DNA of 64,000 nucleotides from Paralysiella testudinis (GCF_016894345.1 NZ_CP069798.1:2191385-2255384), one strand, 5' to 3'. Positions 38,421 through 46,590 are shown, numbered from the stretch's first letter. The notes: a model not told the origin generated them from the letters alone. Numbers and translations: made by a program.

Positions 38421-39986
38421 ATGACCCAAGACAAAATTCTGATTCTCGACTTCGGCTCACAAGTCACCCAGCTCATCGCCCGCCGCGTGCGCGAAGCGCA
38501 TGTATACAGCGAGCTGCACCCCTACGATATGCCCATCGCCGACATCAAAGCCTTTGCCCCCAAAGGCATTATTCTTTCCGGCGGCCCCAATTCGGTTTAC
38601 GATTCCGATTATCAAGCCGATCCGGCCATCTTGGACTTGGGCGTGCCGATATTGGGCATTTGCTACGGCATGCAATGGATGGCACACACCTTGGGCGGCA
38701 CCGTTTCCCCCGGCGACCAGCGCGAATTCGGCTACGCCCGTGTAGAAACCGAAGACAGCACCCTCACCCAAGAGATTTACGACGACGCACCCAACCAACT
38801 CGATGTGTGGATGAGCCACGGCGACAAAGTCACCGGGCTGCCTGAAGGCTTTCGCCGCGTCGGCCACACCCCTTCCTGCCCCATCGCCATTATGGAACAT
38901 GCCGACAAACACTTATACGGCGTGCAATTCCACCCCGAAGTGACCCACACCAAGCAAGGCAGCGCCTTAATTCACCGCTTTGTGCTCGACATCGCCGCCG
39001 CCAAGCCAAGCTGGACCATGCCCAACTACATCGACGAAGCCGTGGCCAAAATCCGCCAGCAAGTGGGCAGCGACGAAGTGATTTTGGGTTTGTCTGGCGG
39101 CGTGGATTCTTCCGTGGCCGCCGCCTTGATTCACCGCGCCATCGGCAACCAGCTCACCTGCGTGTTTGTTGACCACGGCCTGTTGCGCTACAAAGAAGCC
39201 GAAATGGTGATGGACATGTTTGCCCGCAACCTGGGCGTGAACGTGATTCATGTGGATGCTTCGGGCGAATTTATGCGCAAACTGGCCGGCGTTACCGACC
39301 CCGAACAAAAGCGCAAAATCATCGGCGCCGAATTTGTGGAAGTATTCCAGCAAGAAGCCGGCAAGCGCCAAAACGCCCGCTGGCTGGCGCAGGGCACCAT
39401 CTACCCCGATGTAATCGAATCGGCCGGTGCCAAAACCAACAAAGCCCACGCCATCAAAAGCCACCACAACGTAGGCGGCCTGCCCGAAACCCTCAACCTC
39501 AGCCTGCTTGAGCCCTTGCGTGATTTGTTTAAAGACGAAGTACGCCAGCTGGGTGTGGCGCTGGGTCTGCCGCGCGAAATGGTATACCGCCACCCCTTCC
39601 CCGGCCCCGGCCTTGGCGTGCGCATTCTGGGCGAAGTCAAACGCGAATACGCCGACTTACTGCGTCGTGCCGACCACATCTTTATCGAAGAGCTGCGCAA
39701 CACCGTGGATGCCGAAGGCGTATCGTGGTACGACAACACCAGCCAAGCCTTTGCCGTATTCCTGCCGGTAAAATCGGTGGGCGTAATGGGCGACGGGCGC
39801 ACCTACGAATACGTGGTTGCCCTGCGCGCCGTGGTTACCAGCGACTTTATGACCGCCCACTGGGCCGAGTTGCCCTACAGCCTGCTCGGCCGCGTTTCCA
39901 ACCGCATCATCAACGAAGTGCGCGGCATCAACCGCGTGGTTTATGATGTGTCCGGCAAGCCGCCAGCCACCATAGAATGGGAATGA
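38421..39986 (+). CDS. guaA: GMP synthase (glutamine-hydrolysing)
   Basis: Makes GMP from XMP and glutamine. The 521 residues have a class I amidotransferase domain (LDFGSQ, catalytic Cys in [11 protein letters not shown], His/Glu in [10 protein letters not shown]), an ATP-pyrophosphatase domain with the P-loop [15 protein letters not shown], and the C-terminal dimerisation domain ending [12 protein letters not shown]. The last codons of guaA are a known attachment site for tyrosine-integrase elements. An integrase remnant indeed follows within 200 bases. The gene itself is intact. Confidence 0.98.
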   Translation: MTQDKILILDFGSQVTQLIARRVREAHVYSELHPYDMPIADIKAFAPKGIILSGGPNSVYDSDYQADPAILDLGVPILGICYGMQWMAHTLGGTVSPGDQREFGYARVETEDSTLTQEIYDDAPNQLDVWMSHGDKVTGLPEGFRRVGHTPSCPIAIMEHADKHLYGVQFHPEVTHTKQGSALIHRFVLDIAAAKPSWTMPNYIDEAVAKIRQQVGSDEVILGLSGGVDSSVAAALIHRAIGNQLTCVFVDHGLLRYKEAEMVMDMFARNLGVNVIHVDASGEFMRKLAGVTDPEQKRKIIGAEFVEVFQQEAGKRQNARWLAQGTIYPDVIESAGAKTNKAHAIKSHHNVGGLPETLNLSLLEPLRDLFKDEVRQLGVALGLPREMVYRHPFPGPGLGVRILGEVKREYADLLRRADHIFIEELRNTVDAEGVSWYDNTSQAFAVFLPVKSVGVMGDGRTYEYVVALRAVVTSDFMTAHWAELPYSLLGRVSNRIINEVRGINRVVYDVSGKPPATIEWE

Positions 39987-40031
39987 AAGCATAGCGTGCG
40001 CATGAATTCATATTAGCCCAAAATACACACC

Positions 40032-40055
40032 AAAGCCCCGATTCTACGGGGCTTT
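40032..40055 (+). terminator. Terminator after guaA
   Basis: AAAGCCCCG, loop ATTCTA, CGGGGCTTT, then ATTGTTT. It lies 45 bases after the guaA stop and does not use the uptake sequence. Confidence 0.8.
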
Positions 40056-40101
40056 ATTGTTTCTATTGGTTCGTATTGGTTCGCATCAATCAAGAAATTT
40101 T

Positions 40102-40151
40102 GACGGTATTCATTGCGGTATTTTGTATAATGCAGAAATAAAAATACCGTC
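40102..40151. promoter_or_regulatory. Inverted repeat upstream of the integrase stump
   Basis: GACGGTATT (40102-40110) is repeated directly as GCGGTATT (40116-40123) and inverted as AATACCGTC (40143-40151). A TATAAT (40126-40131) sits between them. This looks like the leftover promoter and operator of the integrase gene. Confidence 0.4.
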
Positions 40152-40171
40152 CACCATTTGAAAGCCGCCAA

Positions 40172-40281
40172 ATGCTCAATGACCGCATACTAAAAACCGC
40201 CAAACCGAAAGAAAAACCATACAAGCTGCAAGACCGCGATGGTATGTATGCTTATGTTGCCACGTCCGGCACTATCTCATA
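40172..40281 (+). pseudogene. Tyrosine integrase, N-terminal stump cut by the IS element
   Basis: The open frame from the ATG at 40172 encodes MLNDRILKTAKPKEKPYKLQ then DRDGMYAYVATSGTISY. This is the start of the DUF4102 arm-binding domain of P4/phage-type tyrosine integrases (typical pattern: LTD..I...KP..K.YKL.D..GL...V...G). It is broken after about 36 codons, where the IS630-family element begins at a TA, and translation then runs into a stop at 40294. No catalytic domain is found on the other side of the IS, so the rest has been lost. Its place directly behind guaA matches the usual target of such elements. Confidence 0.75.
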
Positions 40282-40299
40282 CCATTTAAAATAAATAAT

Positions 40300-40560
40300 C
40301 TATAATAAAGCCCATTCACAAGCCACCAGCGAACAGAGCTTGTCTTTTTCTGCAACCAACGCATTCCACGCAGCACAGCCAGCCTCTACAATCTGCCCAT
40401 AGCCCTTATAGCAACGGTTGGATAAAGAGGTTTGCTTCAGCTGCCGCCATATCCGTTCTATAGGGTTTAATTCCGGTGAATACGGCGGCAGTTTCAATAT
40501 CGATATGTTTTTCAGTTCGCTGACATCCTGATGCCAACCCGCACCGTCCATCACCACCAC
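40300..40560 (-). pseudogene. IS630 transposase, C-terminal part
   Basis: This frame encodes the end of the DDE domain: VMDGAGWHQD (second catalytic Asp), then LPPYSPELNPIERIW (the IS630 signature with the final Glu). Upstream in this frame the conserved lead-in HAVVV is readable. It lies in a different frame from the 5' part: at 40551-40560 the upstream frame reaches TGA. Restoring one C at GCCGGCATG (to GCCGGCCATG) would join the two frames into the family sequence, so a one-base deletion is the simplest explanation. A programmed -1 frameshift is the alternative, but I see no good slippery heptamer in frame. Confidence 0.75.
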
Positions 40561-41126
40561 AGCATGCCGGCCTTCGGGGTTTCTTTCGATATTTGCCGTA
40601 AATGCAGCAGCATCGCCTCTTTGTTCACACTAGGCATCACCAAAGCCGCTGTTGTTCCGGTTCTCAAGCACACTGCACCAAAGATATAGGCGTATTCAAA
40701 CTGCTGTTGGCGGATAATGCGTGGTCTTTTTCCCTTTTCGTGCCATACACGAGTATTGAATTCTTGGGCGGCAATGGTATGGATGTCTTCGGCGGTGAGC
40801 CTGCCGCCTTCGCGTTTTTCTTGTTCTTCGATGATGCGTTGTTTGAAGGCTTGATGGTCTTGCGGCTTTAGTTTGCTGTTGCGGCCGGGTCGCTGTTTGT
40901 CGTAAATGGCCTGTTCAATACCGAATTCCCAATATTTGCGCCGTAATATGTGTATGGTTAGCGGATGGAGTCCAAACCGTGGGGCGATTTCTTCGGGTGT
41001 TTGACCTTGTTGCAGTTGGTGCAATATAAACAACCGTGTCCGTGCCCGTGGGTGGGATTCTGTTTTGGCGAGTTTGAGAAAATCATGCTCGGTGAGCTGG
41101 TGGTTTTTTGGGGTCAGTTTAGGCAT
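40551..41126 (-). pseudogene. IS630 transposase, N-terminal part with internal deletion
   Basis: The 191-residue frame begins with a helix-turn-helix (QGQTPEEIAPRFGLHPLTIH) and a linker region, then passes directly from TIAAQEFN to TRVWHEKGKRPR. In full-length relatives, from memory, about 70 residues lie between these points, including the block with the first catalytic Asp (QDEARFG type). Here that block is absent, so roughly 200 bp have been deleted near 40757. Without the first Asp the enzyme would be inactive even if the frames were joined. Confidence 0.7.
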
Positions 41127-41209
41127 AGGATGATTATAGCTTATTTATTTTTATTGGTATAATTGGCTCAACAGCGTTAAGAAAAGAATTAATCAATGTT
41201 AGATAAAGC

Positions 41210-41626
41210 ATGATTAAAAGAATTATTTTTGTCGTTATTATATTATTTTTCTATCTTAAAACCGGTTTTGTGCTGGCTGAATTTGATGAGCATGGAACGA
41301 AGCGTTATCCATTTATTAAACAAAAACTATCTTTCCAATATTTTTTTGTTAATCCTATCGGCGAAAGAGATGTAGAAGATATGAATGAAAGAGAGTTAAC
41401 GCAGTATCAAGATTTTTGTCGCAATATGTTTTCTGAAAAAGCAAGAAGCAATGAAAATCATATCTGCCATTTTCAATACAAAATAAATAATACCAATTCG
41501 AAAAAACAACCTAACTGTGTTGGCTCGCCTAGCCGTACTAGGTGTACTGTCTGCGGCTCGCCGCCTTGTTATCTTATTTTTTCGAATTGGTATAATAAAA
41601 TCATCAGATTAAAATTTTTATATTAA
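41210..41626 (+). CDS. AT-rich exported protein whose C-terminus comes from a mobile element
   Basis: A 138-residue open frame, much more AT-rich than the surrounding genome and therefore probably acquired. It begins MIKRIIFVVIILFFYLKTGF, a signal peptide or anchor, then a charged domain (RYPFIKQKLSFQYFFVNPIG, DMNERELTQYQDFCRNMFSE). From codon 95 onward the reading frame runs through the inverted-repeat element at 41493-41590, so about the last 44 residues (NSKKQPNCVGSPSRTRCT and onward) are element-derived and Cys-rich. The original gene was probably longer or ended differently. I recognise no family. It may be a broken gene rather than a functional one. Confidence 0.5.
   Translation: MIKRIIFVVIILFFYLKTGFVLAEFDEHGTKRYPFIKQKLSFQYFFVNPIGERDVEDMNERELTQYQDFCRNMFSEKARSNENHICHFQYKINNTNSKKQPNCVGSPSRTRCTVCGSPPCYLIFSNWYNKIIRLKFLY
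41493..41590. mobile_element. Correia-like miniature inverted-repeat element, copy 2 (98 bp)
   Basis: Terminal repeats CCAATTCGAAAAAA and TTTTTTCGAATTGG are flanked by TA (41491-41492, 41591-41592). The core has CCTAACTGTGTTGGCTCGCC, GTGTACTGTCTGCGGCTCG and CCGCCTTGTTATCTTA, the same order as copies 1 and 3, without the extra hairpin modules. It is inserted inside the AT-rich open frame at 41210. Confidence 0.85.
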
Positions 41627-41674
41627 TTTAAGGCAAAAACAGAAAAAAACAGAATCAGAATTTAGCTGGTTTTT

Positions 41675-42442
41675 TTACTTGCGCGCACACCAATAAACCA
41701 CCCGATAATCCAGCGGCAAACGCCCTTGCTCGTCTCCATATTGTGCATAGGCTTCGGCAAATAGGCGCCATTTTTGTTTGCCGGTGAGGCCTTGCGAGCG
41801 AGCGGCCACATGGTTGGCGCCCACTTGGCGCAATGATTGCAACAGGGTTTTTAGGTCGGGGAAATACAGGGTTTCGGTGTGGGCTTCGCTGTGCAGGCTT
41901 TGCCACGGCAAGGCGGCCACGGCGGTTTGCAAATCGGCTTGCGCCACAAAATGGTGGCTGTGCGGCTGATGGTCGGCCGCCGCCCAAGCCGCACGCAAAG
42001 GCTGCATACTGCCATCAGCAAGGCTGCTCACCAGTGCGGTGCCGCCGGGTTTGAGCACACGGAAGATTTCACGCCAAGCCTGCGCTTGATTGGCGCACCA
42101 TTGCAAAGCCAGATTGCTAAAGCAGATGTCCACACTGGCATCGGCCAAAGGCAGGGCTTGGGCATCGGCACCAATCCAAGCATGACCGCGGCCCAGATGG
42201 CGGCTGTGCTGCAACATGCCGCTGGCCACGTCCAGCGCCAACACTTGTGCGCCTTGTTGTTGCCAATGCGTGGCGGCCACACCGCTGCCACTGCCGATAT
42301 CGGCCACAATTTGGCCGTGAGCGGCGCAGGCGTTAAAAGCATACAGATGCGCACGGGTGAGCCGCTGGATGGTGGCGGCTTGGTCGTAGCCGGCGGCGGC
42401 TTGGCTGAAGCGACGGGCAATATCGGCTTGGGCTGCAAACAT
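41675..42442 (-). CDS. bioC: Malonyl-[acyl-carrier protein] O-methyltransferase
   Basis: Methylates malonyl-ACP so that the fatty-acid pathway can build the pimeloyl chain of biotin. The 255 residues start with ARRFSQAAAGYDQAATIQRL, the BioC-typical N-terminus. The SAM-binding motif VADIGSGSGVAATHW follows, then ADASVDICFSNLALQWC and the family's C-terminal block. It starts two bases after the bioF stop, so the two form an operon. The biotin genes bioA, bioB, bioD and bioH are not in this window. Confidence 0.9.
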   Translation of the reverse strand: MFAAQADIARRFSQAAAGYDQAATIQRLTRAHLYAFNACAAHGQIVADIGSGSGVAATHWQQQGAQVLALDVASGMLQHSRHLGRGHAWIGADAQALPLADASVDICFSNLALQWCANQAQAWREIFRVLKPGGTALVSSLADGSMQPLRAAWAAADHQPHSHHFVAQADLQTAVAALPWQSLHSEAHTETLYFPDLKTLLQSLRQVGANHVAARSQGLTGKQKWRLFAEAYAQYGDEQGRLPLDYRVVYWCARK

Positions 42443-42444
42443 AG

Positions 42445-43596
42445 TTAAGCAATGTGCTCAAGCGCTGCCAGCAAGGCGCTGATGTGTTCGCTTTGGTGCA
42501 TGGCACTTAAGGTGATGCGCAAACGCCCTTGGCCGATGGGCACTGTGGGCGGGCGGATGGCGCCTACCCACAAGCCTTGCGCCTGCAAAGCGGCGGCGGC
42601 AGCCAAAACCGCATCGTTATCGCCGCACAACAAAGGCTGAATCGGCGTATGCGACGGCAGCAAACCAAGGCTGCCTGAAACAAAACGCTGGCGGAAATCG
42701 TGGATATTGGCCTGCAATTGCGCCCGTGCCGCATCGGCTTTGGCCACTTGATGCAGGGCTTCGTGCAAGGCCAATGCTTGCGCGGGCGGCATGGCGGTGC
42801 TGTAAATCAGATGGCGGGCAAATTGCAGCAGATATTCGGCGGTGCTGTGGCGACACAACACCGCCGCACCGGCCACGCCCACCGCTTTGCCAAAGGTAAC
42901 CACCAAAATATCGGCCTGTATGCCCGCTGCGGCGGCACTGCCCCGGCCTTCGGGGCCGCACACGCCGATGCCGTGGGCGTCGTCCACCAGCAGCCAAGCG
43001 CCGTGCTCATCGCATAAGCGGCGCAGTTCAAGCAAATCAGGCTGGTCGCCATCCATGCTGAACACGCCTTCGGTGGCCACCAAGGTGTTGCGCGCGCCGT
43101 GTTGCGCCAAATGGCGTGCCAACACATCGTGGCGGCAGTGGCCGTAGCGGCGCACCAGCGCATCCGATTGTGCGGCGGCTTCTTGCAAGGAGGCATGGCA
43201 CAGTTTGTCCATCAGCAGCACGCTGTCTTTGCGTGCCAACGCTTGCACCAATGCCTGATTGGCGGCATAGCCGCTGTTGAACAGCAAGGCGCGTTCGTAG
43301 CCCAGCCATTGAGCCAAATGGGCTTCCAGCGCTTCGTGCACTTCTGTATAGCCCACCACATGGCCGGAAGCGCCGCTGCCAGCGCCATAGCGCGACAAAC
43401 CATGCTGCCACGCCTGAATCACCGCTTCGTGGCGGCTTAAGCCCAGATAGTCGTTGCCGGCAAAATTAAGCTGGTTTTGGCCGTTGATCAGCAGATACGG
43501 CAGCCTGTCGGCGGCGGCGTGCACGGTGCGCATACGCCAGCCCTGCCGCGCATGTTGCTGTTGCAAAGCTTGCTCAATGGTGTGTTGCCACGACAT
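42445..43596 (-). CDS. bioF: 8-amino-7-oxononanoate synthase
   Basis: A PLP enzyme that condenses pimeloyl-ACP/CoA with alanine in biotin synthesis. The 383 residues are of the alpha-oxoamine synthase family: NFAGNDYLGLSRHEAVI near the start, GSGASGHVVGYTEVHEALE, LVDDAHGIGVCGPEGRG and the PLP lysine in VTFGKAVGVAGAAV. The ATG at 43596 has AGGAG seven bases upstream. It heads the bioF-bioC pair. The tRNA operon just upstream has its own terminator, so bioF needs its own promoter in the short gap. Confidence 0.94.
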   Translation of the reverse strand: MSWQHTIEQALQQQHARQGWRMRTVHAAADRLPYLLINGQNQLNFAGNDYLGLSRHEAVIQAWQHGLSRYGAGSGASGHVVGYTEVHEALEAHLAQWLGYERALLFNSGYAANQALVQALARKDSVLLMDKLCHASLQEAAAQSDALVRRYGHCRHDVLARHLAQHGARNTLVATEGVFSMDGDQPDLLELRRLCDEHGAWLLVDDAHGIGVCGPEGRGSAAAAGIQADILVVTFGKAVGVAGAAVLCRHSTAEYLLQFARHLIYSTAMPPAQALALHEALHQVAKADAARAQLQANIHDFRQRFVSGSLGLLPSHTPIQPLLCGDNDAVLAAAAALQAQGLWVGAIRPPTVPIGQGRLRITLSAMHQSEHISALLAALEHIA

Positions 43597-43644
43597 GATT
43601 TCGCTCCTGATTCAAAACCACCTACGCTAATTTAAGGCTGCCTG

Positions 43645-43682
43645 AAAAAAATAATGCCCTGAACCCAAGGGTTCAAGGCATT
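43645..43682 (-). terminator. Terminator of the tRNA operon
   Basis: On the reverse strand AATGCCTTGAACCC pairs with GGGTTCAGGGCATT (one mismatch) and is followed by ATTTTTTT, six bases after tRNA-Asn. This separates the tRNAs from bioF. Confidence 0.8.
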
Positions 43683-43687
43683 GTGTT

Positions 43688-43763
43688 TGGCTCCCCGACC
43701 TGGGCTCGAACCAGGGACCTGCGGATTAACAGTCCGTCGCTCTACCGACTGAGCTATCAGGGA
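43688..43763 (-). tRNA. tRNA-Asn (GTT)
   Basis: A 76-nt cloverleaf with encoded CCA. The acceptor TCCCTGA pairs with TCGGGGA, the D arm is GCTC...GAGC, the anticodon loop CTGTTAA gives GTT, and the T arm is CCTGG-TTCGAGC-CCAGG. It lies two bases downstream of tRNA-Thr on the same strand. Confidence 0.97.
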
Positions 43764-43765
43764 AT

Positions 43766-43841
43766 TGGTGCCGGCACCAAGAGTCGAACTCGGGACCTTC
43801 TGATTACAAGTCAGCTGCTCTACCAACTGAGCTATACCGGC
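43766..43841 (-). tRNA. tRNA-Thr (TGT)
   Basis: A 76-nt cloverleaf with encoded CCA. The acceptor GCCGGTA pairs with TGCCGGC, the D arm is GCTC...GAGC, the anticodon loop CTTGTAA gives TGT, and the T arm contains TTCGACT. It is first of the two-tRNA operon. Confidence 0.97.
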
Positions 43842-43851
43842 GAAGACGCGT

Positions 43852-43880
43852 ATTATGCGCAAATCGCCGTATCTTGGCAA
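43852..43880 (-). promoter_or_regulatory. Promoter of the tRNA operon
   Basis: On the reverse strand TTGCCA (43875-43880) and CATAAT (43852-43857) are separated by exactly 17 bases. The -10 box ends 10 bases before the tRNA-Thr 5' end. Confidence 0.65.
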
Positions 43881-43994
43881 GTACCGCATGGGCTGATTTT
43901 AGGCATACGCTATTAAGATTTTGTTTTGCATCAAACAAAAACCGCAAGCCCGCTGCCCATTGCTTTTCAGGCAGCCTTGCTATCTATTGCCACA

Positions 43995-44023
43995 TGACTT
44001 TCCGCCCCCGTCTCCGCTATAAT
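43995..44023 (+). promoter_or_regulatory. uraA promoter
   Basis: TGACTT (43995-44000) and a consensus TATAAT (44018-44023) are 17 bases apart. Its position rules out the open-frame start at 44026 and supports the ATG at 44053. Confidence 0.55.
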
Positions 44024-44052
44024 GCGTGGGTTTATCTTGCGGGAATGCCATT

Positions 44053-45270
44053 ATGTTACAACAATTAAAATTGGCCGTTTCGGGCGCGCAAATTCTGTTT
44101 GTCGCCTTCGGCGCCATGGTTCTGGTGCCCTTGCTCACCGGCCTCAATCCGGCGCTGGCGCTATTGGGCGCAGGCATCGGCACGCTTTTGTTTCAAATCA
44201 CCACCCGGCGCAAAGTGCCGATTTTTTTGGGCTCTTCGTTTGCCTTTATCGCACCGATTATCTATTCCATCAGCGAATGGGGGCTGCCCTCCACCATGTT
44301 CGGCCTGTTTGCGGCCGGTTTTATGTATTTTGTGTTTGCACTGCTGATTCGCTGGCGCGGCCTTGAAGCGGTGCACCGTTTGCTGCCGCCGGTGGTCATC
44401 GGCCCGGTGATTATGGTGATTGGTTTGTCGGTGGCGGTGGTGGCCAGCGGTATGGCCATGGGCCAGGCTGGCGGCAAGCAGGTGATGGAATACAGCCATT
44501 CGCTGCTGCTCTCCGGCTTTACCTTTGCCGTTACCGTGATGGTGGCGGTGTTTGGCAGCAAAATGATGAAGCTGGTGCCGATTTTGGTGGGTGTAGCCGC
44601 CGGTTATATTGCCGCCCTGCTGCTGGGCATGGTGGACACAACGCCGATTATTAACGCGCCCTGGTTTGCCATTCCCCATTTCGAAACCCCGGAAGTGAAC
44701 TGGCATGCGGCGCTGTTTATGCTGCCGGTGGCGATTGCGCCGGCGATTGAACACATCGGCGGCATTATGGCCATCGGCACCGTTACCGGTAAAGACTACG
44801 CCAAAGACCCCGGCTTGGACAAAACTTTGGCCGGCGACGGCTTGGGTGTGTGTGTGGCCGGTTTGATTGGCGGCCCGCCGGTAACCACCTACGGCGAAGT
44901 CACCGGCGCGGTGATGATTACCAAAAACAGCAATCCGGTAATCATGACTTGGGCGGCGGTGTTTGCCATCTGCATGGCGTTTTTCGGCAAATTCAATGCT
45001 TTTTTGGCCTCCATTCCCATGCCGGTGATGGGCGGAATCATGATTTTGCTGTTCGGCACCATTGCTTCCTTGGGTTTGAAAACCCTGATTGACGCTAAAG
45101 TGGACCTGATGCACCCCAAAAATCTGGTGATTGCCAGCTCGGTGCTCACCGTAGGCGTGGGCGGCATGGTGGTAAAATTCGGCAGCATGGCCTTTGCCGG
45201 CGTGGGCTTGTGCGCCTTGCTGGCGATTTTCCTGAATATGGTGTTGCCCAGCGAAAAAGCACGCGTTTAA
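44053..45270 (+). CDS. uraA: Uracil/xanthine permease (NCS2 family)
   Basis: A 405-residue inner-membrane nucleobase:H+ symporter from the ATG at 44053. It has about 14 hydrophobic segments. The opening SGAQILFVAFGAMVLVPLLT is typical for UraA, followed by the family blocks GSSFAFIAPI, PVAIAPAIEHIGG (substrate-binding Glu) and GLIGGPPVTTYGEVTGAV. Uracil is the likely substrate by similarity. It is a single gene ended by a strong terminator. Confidence 0.9.
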   Translation: MLQQLKLAVSGAQILFVAFGAMVLVPLLTGLNPALALLGAGIGTLLFQITTRRKVPIFLGSSFAFIAPIIYSISEWGLPSTMFGLFAAGFMYFVFALLIRWRGLEAVHRLLPPVVIGPVIMVIGLSVAVVASGMAMGQAGGKQVMEYSHSLLLSGFTFAVTVMVAVFGSKMMKLVPILVGVAAGYIAALLLGMVDTTPIINAPWFAIPHFETPEVNWHAALFMLPVAIAPAIEHIGGIMAIGTVTGKDYAKDPGLDKTLAGDGLGVCVAGLIGGPPVTTYGEVTGAVMITKNSNPVIMTWAAVFAICMAFFGKFNAFLASIPMPVMGGIMILLFGTIASLGLKTLIDAKVDLMHPKNLVIASSVLTVGVGGMVVKFGSMAFAGVGLCALLAIFLNMVLPSEKARV

Positions 45271-45295
45271 CCGCCAAACATCACGCACATCAACT

Positions 45296-45336
45296 AGGCT
45301 GCCTGAAAGCAACTTGTGCTTTCAGGCAGCCTTTTT
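45296..45336 (+). terminator. Uptake-sequence terminator after uraA
   Basis: AGGCTGCCTGAAAGCA and TGCTTTCAGGCAGCCT with a 5-base loop and TTTTTT. One of the strongest of the series. Confidence 0.85.
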
Positions 45337-45401
45337 TCCACTTTACGCTCATACAACAATACATTAGCATCACGCATATCAGCATAACGGGAGCATGTGC
45401 C

Positions 45402-46076
45402 ATGAGCATCAAACACTGGCCCGAAGGCGAGCGCCCACGCGAAAAACTGCTGGCGCACGGTGCCACAGCCCTAAGCGATGCCGAGCTGCTGGCGATTTTG
45501 CTGCGCACCGGCATTCAGGGCATGAGTGCGGTGGATTTGGCGCGCTATTTATTGCAACAGTTCGGCAGCTTAGCGCAATTGATGAGCGCCGACGCCGCCA
45601 CTTTGTGCCGCCATAAAGGCATGGGCATGGCCAGCTACACCCAGTTTGCGGTGGTGCGCGAAATCGGCCGCCGCGTGCTGGCCGCAGATATGGCCGCCGC
45701 ACCGCTGTTTGACCAACCGCAAGCCGTGGCCGATTATTTGCGCCTGCAATTGGGGCAGGAAAAAGTAGAAGTGTGCTTAGCCTTGCTGCTCAATCAGCAA
45801 AACCGGCTGCTGCATACGGTGGAATTATCCCGCGGCACCGTGGCCGAAAACACGGTTTATGTGCGCGAAGTGGTTACCTTGGCCTTGCAACACCACGCCA
45901 CCGCGCTGATATTGGCACACAACCACCCCGGCGGCCTAGCCACCCCTTCCGCCGAAGACATCGCACTTACCCGGCGCCTACAGCAAGCACTGGCACTGGT
46001 GGATGTGCACCTATTGGATCATTTTATCGTTACCAGCCAACACGCCGCATCAATGGCCGAATTAGGGTATATTTAA
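45402..46076 (+). CDS. radC: RadC family JAMM-domain protein
   Basis: A 224-residue protein from the ATG at 45402. The N-terminal UPF0758 helical domain (WPEGERPREKLLAHGATALS, DAELLAILLRTGIQG) is followed by the JAB/MPN+ domain with the zinc motif AHNHPGGLATPSAEDIALT (H-x-H...S...D). The historical link to DNA repair is doubtful, and the exact role is unknown. Complete and full length. Single gene. Confidence 0.93.
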   Translation: MSIKHWPEGERPREKLLAHGATALSDAELLAILLRTGIQGMSAVDLARYLLQQFGSLAQLMSADAATLCRHKGMGMASYTQFAVVREIGRRVLAADMAAAPLFDQPQAVADYLRLQLGQEKVEVCLALLLNQQNRLLHTVELSRGTVAENTVYVREVVTLALQHHATALILAHNHPGGLATPSAEDIALTRRLQQALALVDVHLLDHFIVTSQHAASMAELGYI

Positions 46077-46276
46077 AAACGACTTCAGCCGCGCCGTTTA
46101 TATTTTCAGGCAGCCTCAACACCACATCGAATATCCTCGCAAAACCCCAATTTCAGCCATCGCCAAACCGCAAGCGCAATTGATTGCCGCTTTTGCTTGG
46201 AAAAAACGCCATTGCCGATTAAAATAGGCGGTTAGCAAACGCAGATTAACGCTTTTAACCCAATGGAGTATGAATA

Positions 46277-46573
46277 ATGATTGACTTCGCTTTTGCCGCC
46301 GACGGCGCCGCCCCCAGCGCGCTGATGCAGTTTGCACCGCTGGTGCTGATTTTGCTGGTGTTTTATTTTCTGATTATGCGTCCGCAGCAAAAGAAATTCA
46401 AAGCGCACCAACAAATGCTGTCCGAATTGAAAAAAGGCGACAAAATCATCACCAGCTCCGGCATTGCCGGGCGCATCACCAAAGTGGGCGAGCAATTTTT
46501 CAGTGTTGAAATCGCCCCCAATGTGGAAGTGGAAATCGAGCGCAACGCCATCACCAGCAAGGCCGCCGCGTAA
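46277..46573 (+). CDS. yajC: Sec translocon accessory subunit YajC
   Basis: A 98-residue single-span inner-membrane protein that associates with SecDF. It has one hydrophobic segment (FAPLVLILLVFYFLIMRP) followed by the conserved PQQKKFKAHQQMLSELKKGD and IITSSGIAGRITKVG. The ATG lies after AATGGAGTATGAATA. It heads yajC-secD-secF. A short hairpin lies between it and secD. Confidence 0.95.
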   Translation: MIDFAFAADGAAPSALMQFAPLVLILLVFYFLIMRPQQKKFKAHQQMLSELKKGDKIITSSGIAGRITKVGEQFFSVEIAPNVEVEIERNAITSKAAA

Positions 46574-46590
46574 GCCGTCCGCTCCTTTGC

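Larger units (their letters stand above)
40282..41157 (-). mobile_element. IS630-family insertion sequence, internally deleted
   Basis: An 876-bp element flanked by TA on both sides (40280-40281, 41158-41159), the target duplication of the IS630/Tc1 superfamily. Its ends are 25-base inverted repeats with 22 matches: CCATTTAAAATAAATAATCT on the left, CCAATAAAAATAAATAAGCT read inward from the right. It carries a transposase gene on the reverse strand that is both deleted and frameshifted (see the two pseudogene entries), so this copy cannot move by itself. It interrupts the integrase stump. Confidence 0.85.

Noticed and set aside
40551..40560. Programmed -1 frameshift in the IS630 transposase
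   Set aside because: No in-frame slippery heptamer is visible. The simultaneous loss of the first catalytic Asp region makes decay the simpler explanation. Not fully excluded.
39960..41670. Attachment-site duplication bounding the guaA island
   Set aside because: I looked for a repeat of the guaA 3' end (GAATGGGAATGA) up to bioC and found none, so no att pair is annotated.
44161..45312. A 383-codon reverse-strand frame opposite uraA
   Set aside because: Extremely His/Gln/Asn-rich antisense reading of a membrane protein. uraA on the other strand has full family motifs and a promoter.
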